DNA from: an uncultured Lachnospiraceae bacterium
GTDB taxonomy: Bacteria; Bacillota; Clostridia; Lachnospirales; Lachnospiraceae
DNA length: 6,030 bases
NCBI GenBank assembly: GCA_947175305.1
Contig: CAMWMO010000117.1
Span: forward strand, 1-6,030
Reading direction: 5' to 3'
Shown: positions 4,887 to 6,030 of the stretch, piece after piece
How the letters are laid out: every line of letters begins with the position of its first letter
How positions within the stretch are numbered: position 1 is the first letter of the stretch
The notes under the pieces: model-generated
The model's input: the letters and a program-made list of their open reading frames with translations, nothing else
Database searches by the model: none
Told to the model about the DNA's origin: nothing
Translations under genes and position numbers: made by a program

Positions 4887-5729
4887 ATGATCCAGGAAGT
4901 GATATATGACAGTTGTATAGACAGTATCCGGTTGCTGCCCTTTCTTTTTTTGACCTATCTGGCGATGGAATCGCTGGAGCACTGGACGGGGGGAAGGATG
5001 CAGGAGATGATTCGGAAGTCAGGCAAGGCGGGTCCGGCTATCGGCAGTGTGCTTGGTATTTTCCCGCAGTGCGGTTTTTCCACGGTTGCCGCAAATCTTT
5101 ATGCGGGCAGGATCATTACGATGGGAACTCTTGTTGCTGTTTTTTTATCGACCTCTGATGAGATGCTTCCTATTATGATATCCGAGAATGTGAATGTTTC
5201 CGTGATCGCTAAGATTCTTTTCTGTAAGATTCTCTTTGCACTGATTGCGGGCTTTTTGGTGGATTTGCTCTTTCAGAAAAAGAGGGATCTGCAGATTGAG
5301 CATTTGTGTGAACGCCAACACTGTCATTGTGAAAAAGGAGTCTGGAGATCGGCAATTAATCACACCTGGAAAATCTTCTTATATATAATAGTGATCTCTT
5401 TTGTCCTGAATCTGATCATAGCTCTGATCGGAGAGGAAACGCTGGCGGCGCTGGTGCTTGATCAACCGATTCTTGGGCTGTTTGCCGCGGCACTGGTAGG
5501 TATGATTCCCAACTGCGCATCCTCGGTCATTCTCACACAGCTCTATCTGGGTGGTGTGCTGGATGCGGGCGCTTTGATTGCGGGTCTTTTGTCGGGATCC
5601 GGCGTGGGGTTTCTGGTGCTGCTTCGGGTGAATGATGACAGGAGAGAAAATTTGCGGATTTTTGCGCTTCTGTATATGATCGGTGTAAGCGCGGGAGTGG
5701 TGACACAGCTTCTTGGTATAAGTTTTTGA
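4887..5729 (+). CDS. Polytopic heavy-metal exporter, putative manganese/arsenic efflux (ArsP_2-like) family
   Basis: The 280-residue integral membrane protein probably exports a metal or metalloid through the cytoplasmic membrane. Hydrophobic segments lie at about 13-28, 49-60, 75-97, 105-128, 161-181, 187-206, 221-246 and 257-277. Two halves carry matching signatures: FPQCGFSTVAANLYAG (59-74) and IPNCASSVILTQLYLGG (207-223), each followed by a glycine/serine-rich hydrophobic helix. This suggests internal inverted-repeat architecture with paired proline-polar-cysteine motifs. The loop between the halves holds a histidine/cysteine cluster, H139, C141, H145, C146, H147 and C148, a likely metal-binding site. 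These features fit the family annotated as putative manganese transporter or heavy-metal exporter; the actual substrate is unproven. GGAG (4873-4876) precedes the ATG at 4887 by 10 nt. It is divergent from comFB and appears monocistronic. Confidence 0.78.
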   Translation: MIQEVIYDSCIDSIRLLPFLFLTYLAMESLEHWTGGRMQEMIRKSGKAGPAIGSVLGIFPQCGFSTVAANLYAGRIITMGTLVAVFLSTSDEMLPIMISENVNVSVIAKILFCKILFALIAGFLVDLLFQKKRDLQIEHLCERQHCHCEKGVWRSAINHTWKIFLYIIVISFVLNLIIALIGEETLAALVLDQPILGLFAAALVGMIPNCASSVILTQLYLGGVLDAGALIAGLLSGSGVGFLVLLRVNDDRRENLRIFALLYMIGVSAGVVTQLLGISF

Positions 5730-5730
5730 C

Positions 5731-5782
5731 AGTCAGATCAACGGATATCTTGTGCGTGCTCGTTTGTCACTTCTGACTTTTT
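5731..5782 (+). terminator. Possible intrinsic terminator after the exporter gene
   Basis: AGTCAGA (5731-5737) pairs with TCTGACT (5772-5778), which runs into TTTTT (5778-5782). The loop of 34 nt is long for an intrinsic terminator and shows only weak internal pairing, so confidence is moderate. Its place directly after the stop codon favours it. Confidence 0.5.
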
Positions 5783-5850
5783 CAAGCAAAATCTAAAAGT
5801 ATTCTATGGGCAACATTTCTCAATTACTCTCTGTTTTTTTGTCAACTTAT

Positions 5851-5906
5851 AAAAATTGCATAAAAATCCCCCCATAAAACAAAAATCCCCCACCCTTTTG
5901 TAAAAA
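5851..5906 (+). repeat. A-tracts and AAAAATCCCCC direct repeats before the sugar ABC gene
   Basis: AAAAATCCCCC occurs at 5862-5872 (with a sixth C) and again at 5881-5891. A related AAAAATTGC lies at 5851-5859 and AAAAA at 5902-5906. The A-runs start at 5851, 5862, 5881 and 5902, spacings of 11, 19 and 21, close to whole helical turns. This may bend the DNA or mark a repeated operator upstream of the promoter. Confidence 0.45.
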
Positions 5907-5914
5907 CAGGATTC

Positions 5915-5923
5915 TGATATACT
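5915..5923 (+). promoter_or_regulatory. Extended -10 promoter of the sugar ABC ATPase gene
   Basis: TGATATACT contains TG (5915-5916) plus TATACT (5918-5923), an extended -10 with one mismatch to TATAAT. No good -35 lies at the right distance (CTTTTG, 5895-5900, 17 nt away), so activation by a regulator or by upstream A-rich DNA is plausible. Confidence 0.5.
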
Positions 5924-5953
5924 GAAATTACGGAAACAAGGAGGGGTTATCGG

Positions 5954-6030
5954 ATGAATGAGATTATTGTCTCTATGGAAAACATATGTAAAACATTTCC
6001 GGGTGTAAAAGCGCTTGATCAGGTTAAGTT
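5954..6030 (+). CDS. Sugar-type ABC transporter ATP-binding protein, N-terminus (partial)
   Basis: Only the first 25 codons are in the window. The peptide contains MENICKTFPGVKALDQVK, the start of an ABC ATPase domain. FPGVKALD is typical of the double-domain ATPases of ribose/galactose/xylose importers (RbsA, MglA, XylG type), which energise sugar uptake with a CUT2-type permease and a binding protein. Walker A lies beyond the edge, so the exact subfamily and the two-domain length cannot be confirmed. AAGGAGG (5938-5944) is a near-ideal Shine-Dalgarno sequence 9 nt before the ATG at 5954. The ATG at 5958 is in another frame. The remaining transporter genes would be expected downstream. Confidence 0.82.
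   Translation, partial: MNEIIVSMENICKTFPGVKALDQVK

Noticed and set aside
5806..5877. 23-codon ORF in the interval before the sugar ABC gene
   Set aside because: No Shine-Dalgarno sequence and no recognisable features.

Overview
The window looks like chromosome of an anaerobic, low-to-mid GC Firmicute, most likely Clostridia and probably Lachnospiraceae. The reasons are strong AGGAGG-type ribosome binding sites, the Gram-positive-style FtsX permease, a Firmicutes-type CarD regulator, a FliY-type CheC-like protein, an ECF sigma/anti-sigma pair of the clostridial kind without a zinc motif, and a ComFB-family protein. This placement rests on gene content only; no 16S or other marker is present. 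I see no insertion sequence, prophage, CRISPR array, tRNA or rRNA.

Layout, left to right. (1) The C-terminal part of an FtsX-like ABC permease enters from the left edge and ends at 838. (2) A lone CheC/FliY-N-like protein (977-1579) follows, with an ordinary sigma-A-like promoter and, overlapping its end, a sequence resembling a motility sigma-D (FliA) promoter. (3) About 300 bp of non-coding DNA (1580-1881) hold a stem-loop, an extended -10 promoter and a very GT-rich leader before a CarD-family regulator (1882-2397), which ends in a good intrinsic terminator. (4) Two perfect hairpins in tandem (2484-2528) precede an ECF sigma factor (2599-3054) and a membrane-anchored probable anti-sigma factor (3108-4322), closed by a strong terminator. 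(5) On the minus strand lies a small ComFB-family protein (4683-4414) with a clear promoter and Shine-Dalgarno sequence. (6) Divergent from it is a polytopic heavy-metal (putative manganese or arsenic) exporter (4887-5729). (7) A promoter region with spaced A-tracts leads into the first 25 codons of a sugar ABC-transporter ATPase (5954 to the right edge).

Most genes appear to be single transcription units. The only clear operon is ECF sigma plus anti-sigma, where the sigma factor should be held at the membrane by its partner until an external signal arrives. The CheC/FliY-like protein and the ComFB protein may both relate to motility or cyclic-dinucleotide signalling, but nothing in the window links them directly. 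I did not find a convincing novel system. The best leads are the tandem hairpins before the sigma gene, the half-degenerate CheC-like phosphatase with its sigma-D-like promoter, the GT-rich carD leader, and the His/Cys cluster in the exporter.
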